Of a DNA stretch of 64,000 nucleotides, positions 60,320 through 64,000 are shown piece after piece. The DNA is taken from positions 56,103,706-56,167,705 of the forward strand of contig NC_092636.1 of assembly GCF_039555335.1 (NCBI RefSeq), given 5' to 3'. Numbering within the stretch: the first letter of the stretch is position 1; every line of letters starts with the position of its first letter. Both the position numbers and the translations under genes were made by a program. The stretch is from Amphiura filiformis (lineage: Eukaryota > Echinodermata > Ophiuroidea > Amphilepidida > Amphiuridae). The notes beneath the pieces are model-generated. The model was not told where the DNA came from and did no database searches. It saw only the letters and a program-made list of their open reading frames with translations.

Positions 60320-62970
60320 CGGATGTGCAGGTAATCATTTCCTGTGAATGAAAAAAATCATTGAAATTGGCTTGAAGGTTTTCAACACTAATTGCATCTG
60401 ACAAAGAAGCAACTTGTATAATACAGTACTAGTTTTTAATAATGTCTTAAAAAGTAGCATCCATAAGAGGCTACTTGTCCTCCATAGATATAAATAACCC
60501 TTAAGACTAGAAATCCATTGTATAGTAGCAGTAAACTCTAACTTGTCTTGCTCACTCACTCCACTCACAAGGGTTTTGAGGAGCTTCCTCATTCACCATT
60601 TGTTTCCCGACATGTCTCATGTTGTTTTTGATATCTTCATTCTTCAGCTAGCCTAGTAGTAGTACTATACATTGTCTCCCCTGGTTAGCATTCGGCTAAC
60701 CGTTTCAATCATTTAAACGAGGTCAGCGAGCGTATACTTTGCTTGTTGTTGAGTGCGGTGCAGTGGATGGCTTGCCGGGGGAAAATTGACATATCCTAAG
60801 AAGATTGTTTGTGCCAATTTAAGGGAAGGGACAGACACAGAAAAAACCCAGAAATGAAACAGAGATGGATAAATATCTGGAATAGATTGCTTGCATGTTC
60901 TCTGACTTCACTCATATGGTATGTTTTCATTCTTTTAAATTTAATGATTTAATTACAGAGTATATGATTACTTTTATATGAACTTAATATGAAGGTAAAG
61001 CAAGCAAACAAACAAATTACGGAAAAATCACCATTTATTACCAATGTTGGGTATAGATCTGTTTTCTAATAATATGTACTTTGTACTCAAAGAACAAAAT
61101 TGGATGGACATTATTCATGTGATGGAAAAATAATATTTGATCAAATTATAATGGCCTTTCTTGTTTGTAAAATTGGGAATTGCATTTATGTAAACAAATT
61201 TCAATAAGCAGCTGGATGTAATAAAATTTCTCCAGGAAATGAAAAAAAAATCTTGCAGCAAATAAATTACCACATTGAATGGTTTGTTTGAATAGGTGAG
61301 TTCCAATGCCTAGAATACCTATATAGAATGATGATCATCACCGATTGGCGTCATGCAATACTCTATCGTCCACCAACGAGGTGTCAGGTGTCCCCTCATA
61401 CCCAAAGAGATTATTTACCTTGTTTTCTTGTGATTCAATACGACTGTCTTGTCCGTACCAGCCGACCACTGACCGGCGATCTTGACCCGTGTTATTTGAT
61501 GTGGGCTAAGGAATACATGTAGCTGTAATGGCTGTGGGAGTGAGTGTTTTGACGACTGACATTTTACATTCTAGTTTATTGTATTGAAAATTGCATTTGG
61601 TTAGTATCTTGATCTAATCTCTTTTCTCTCAGTTTTAGTAATGAATTGAAAAGTAATTATTGTCATCAAGTACAAATATTAGTGTTCCTTCTGTTGCAGA
61701 AGTCATTTGATAAAACAAATTCTTTCAAAAGAATATCGATATCGACATTGATTAAAAAACAAATTGTGGAATGGTTTTGACAAATTTTTGTACATGTATG
61801 CATGTACATCTGAACATCCAATTTATTTTTGTGATTACAAAATATTATTTAAAACATTTTACTAAATTTTAAACAAAAACAAAAATGTGGTAATCTCACA
61901 AATTGATTATTTAAATATATATAGTCAAGTTGGCTGAATAGATAAGGCTTTCGACTATGGTAAAATATTATGATAATAAATGAATAATTAATAATTTCAA
62001 TATTCCTTACAGGTCAGAGTTCAAATGTACCAAAACTGTCCCACTGTGTACATGACAATTTGATATCATGTATTATGTCATGGAAATAAAATGTTTACAG
62101 TTTGGCTGGAAGTGGATAAAAAACCAATTTGTAATTTCTGTATTAAGAGTTAACCTTGATTTTTCACTAGAAATTGCAAGATTTTGTCATAATTTTGTAA
62201 CCACAAGTGTGATTGCATTATTGTAAGATATAATTATTGAATATGCTTTTAATGATGTAAACTATAACAAGTTCACAGCAACAGCAACATACTGAATTTC
62301 CCTATTTCCAAGAATAACATTTCAGATTTGTGCAAATTTCTGATGAAAAAAAAGTCACTTTCATCCAATTTGTTATAAAAAAAAGCAGATATCGAAGACG
62401 ATAGTATGTTTTGGCCTCTACTTTCAGCTTCAATGTTTTGAGTGGCTTTTTGCAAGGTGTTTTGATTCAACAATTGCTAGACTGTGGGTGTTGCCTCCCA
62501 CCTCAAATGAGGCTTCATATGGGTGGTTACATTGCTTTTACATGCTTTTTATGCCTAAATTGCCTTTCCAAACAAGATCAGTCTACAAGAATCATTAGAT
62601 TTTCAATGTTGTTTGTTTGTTTTCAATTTGCGCACCCAACCGTGTAATGCATGATAAAATGCATTTTCATGTCAGTATTTGAAGAGTTCAAATGCAAAAG
62701 GCAATCCAAGGCTGCCTTGTGTATAATTTGATGTGATTTTTATGTAAAAAAATACCTATAATCAGGACTGCAAATTTGGCAAGAATTCATTCTTGTAGAA
62801 TTCTTTAGAAAAATGCCTTCTGCCTTGCATGAATCTGAAGAGGATTCTCATAGATTCTTTCAGCCTACACACTAAGAAAATGGGGAAGAATCTAATTCTT
62901 GTAATTGTCTAATATCAAAACTGATGAAATCTCACATGTATTTATGAATATTATCAATCATCCAGGTGGA
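60320..62970. other. No supported gene; one weak open frame
   Basis: Minus-strand 60592-60335 reads KLLKTLVSGVSEQDKLEFTA without a recognised family. Positions 61915-62030 contain a tRNA-like A box and a distant B-box-like GAGTTCAAAT, too far apart for a tRNA. GAATC-type dyads recur at 62780-62890. Confidence 0.3.
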
Positions 62971-62974
62971 TCAA

Positions 62975-63397
62975 TATAGTTGGACTAATTTATAATTCTA
63001 TTCAACTGGACTTACTGGTTTAGATGGCTAAAGACTAGAGTATCACCTCATATCCATGACACATTATCAGGCCTACTGATCTTGAATTGAACAGTGGTAT
63101 GAAAGAGAGGTGAAAGAAGCAATATGTGTTAGCATGGAGGAACCAACTTTGAATCGTTGTGGGGGTCCGGACTATGTCACAACTTGTCCAAGAGTTACGA
63201 ACCAACCATCAGGAAAATTCCTCAACGACTTTAGTGTGACATCACTACCACTGTGACGTCACAGATCAAGAATACAGAACCAATTAAAAATCAATAGGCC
63301 TGATGATCATGATGATGTTTCATGGATATGACATGATACTGTTGCCATCTAAAACAGTAAGTCCAGTTGAACAGAATTATAATTTAGTCCAGCTATA
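62975..63397. mobile_element. TIR element with about 60-bp ends
   Basis: The arms share ATTCAACTGGACTTACTG and TTTAGATGGC with few mismatches (62975-63034, 63338-63397). A second inner inverted pair surrounds ATATCCATGACA. Length is 423 bp, no coding capacity. Confidence 0.75.
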
Positions 63398-63483
63398 AAT
63401 CTCACATGGTGAAACAAGATTCTACCCCTGCTAGTTATTCCTTCCTTCCATAAAGTACAGACTACTTCACTGGGTGAAGATAT

Positions 63484-63733
63484 GCGACACGATCAAGGGA
63501 AATGAGTCGGATGTCGCTAATATTGATTTTGAGATATTGGCAAAGAAAGTGTTTAAATTCTTATGTTTTATGTTGTTTTCAGCGATTGATAAATTGATGT
63601 AACTTCGTAAAGAAGAGTCGTATCAACATGGGGTTTTCAGTTTCTGAAAGCCCTAAATGTCCTCTTTAGACACATGTAAAACTCATTTTCGACCAGGGTC
63701 GACATGTGACTCATTCCCCTTGATCAAGTCACA
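63484..63733. mobile_element. TGTGACACGATC MITE (copy 2)
   Basis: Full length and about 90% identical by eye to 5146-5398. ATAT flanks both ends (63480-63483 and just after 63733), compatible with a short duplication. Confidence 0.72.
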
Positions 63734-64000
63734 TATATCACACTGTAGTTGGAGGTATGTAAAGAAAACAATAACATAACCATGTGCACAATTTGTACAG
63801 TCCAGTAAAAAAAAGCTATATGGATGATTAGATGGATGATGCCTGCAATGGCAACTTAAAAACATCAGGAAGGTACCACAGCTGGGTCTATGAGAGCATT
63901 TCATTCCCTGGTGATGCGTGGGAAGAATGATGTGTCGAAGTATAAAATAATACTAGGAATACCAATATTGATACAACAGCACTTGGTGTATTTTACACCT
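63734..64000. other. No recognised feature at window end
   Basis: I see no exon, repeat or RNA gene in this terminal stretch. Confidence 0.35.

Noticed and set aside
60335..60592. Minus-strand frame with KLLKTLVSGVSEQDKLEFTA, considered as an exon
   Set aside because: No partner exon, no family recognised and no clear phase-consistent splice pair.
61915..62035. Possible tRNA gene (A-box-like TGGCTGAATAGATAAGG, B-box-like GAGTTCAAAT)
   Set aside because: The boxes are about 100 bases apart and no cloverleaf can be drawn. At most a decayed SINE head.

Overview
This is AT-rich, intron-containing eukaryotic DNA with tRNA-headed SINE-like copies, many MITE-type elements, two satellites and two recognisable spliced genes. 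The gene content (a DELE1-like and an HPF1-like gene), introns of about 0.5-1.3 kb and the style of the repeats suggest a metazoan, probably a marine invertebrate. An echinoderm or another invertebrate deuterostome is my guess, and the sequence alone does not prove it.

Layout. Positions 1-7384 (+) hold a DELE1-like gene with seven Sel1/TPR-like repeats. Its 5' end lies outside the window; eight exons join in phase to the stop. Positions 16023-21016 (-) hold an HPF1 (C4orf27) orthologue: six exons join in phase to the stop, and the initiator exon was not found. The two genes are tail to tail, separated by about 8.6 kb of repeat-rich DNA. That interval contains a hAT-like element with an 8-bp target duplication, a TTAA-flanked foldback and a 2-kb tandem-repeat block. 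From 21 to 64 kb I find no convincing gene. The region is a patchwork of terminal-inverted-repeat (TIR) elements, hairpins and two tandem arrays (37.9-40.0 kb with a 38-bp unit; 55.1-56.9 kb with a 33-bp unit).

Function. The genes are not obviously one pathway. DELE1 relays mitochondrial stress to the HRI kinase and the integrated stress response. HPF1 completes the PARP1/2 active site for serine ADP-ribosylation in DNA repair. Their proximity is most simply chance or conserved synteny.

Most interesting points. (1) The two satellites share a dyad core (TATCT-N5-AGATA), which also occurs singly between and beside them. (2) HPF1 carries a PIP-box-like motif near its N-terminus. (3) A 2.1-kb foldback has arms carrying decayed copies of the same protein-coding tail. 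(4) Two MITE families share identical termini. (5) One MITE appears split and duplicated around inserted DNA. I found no clear, complete novel system. All exon models are conceptual, and no transcript data were available.
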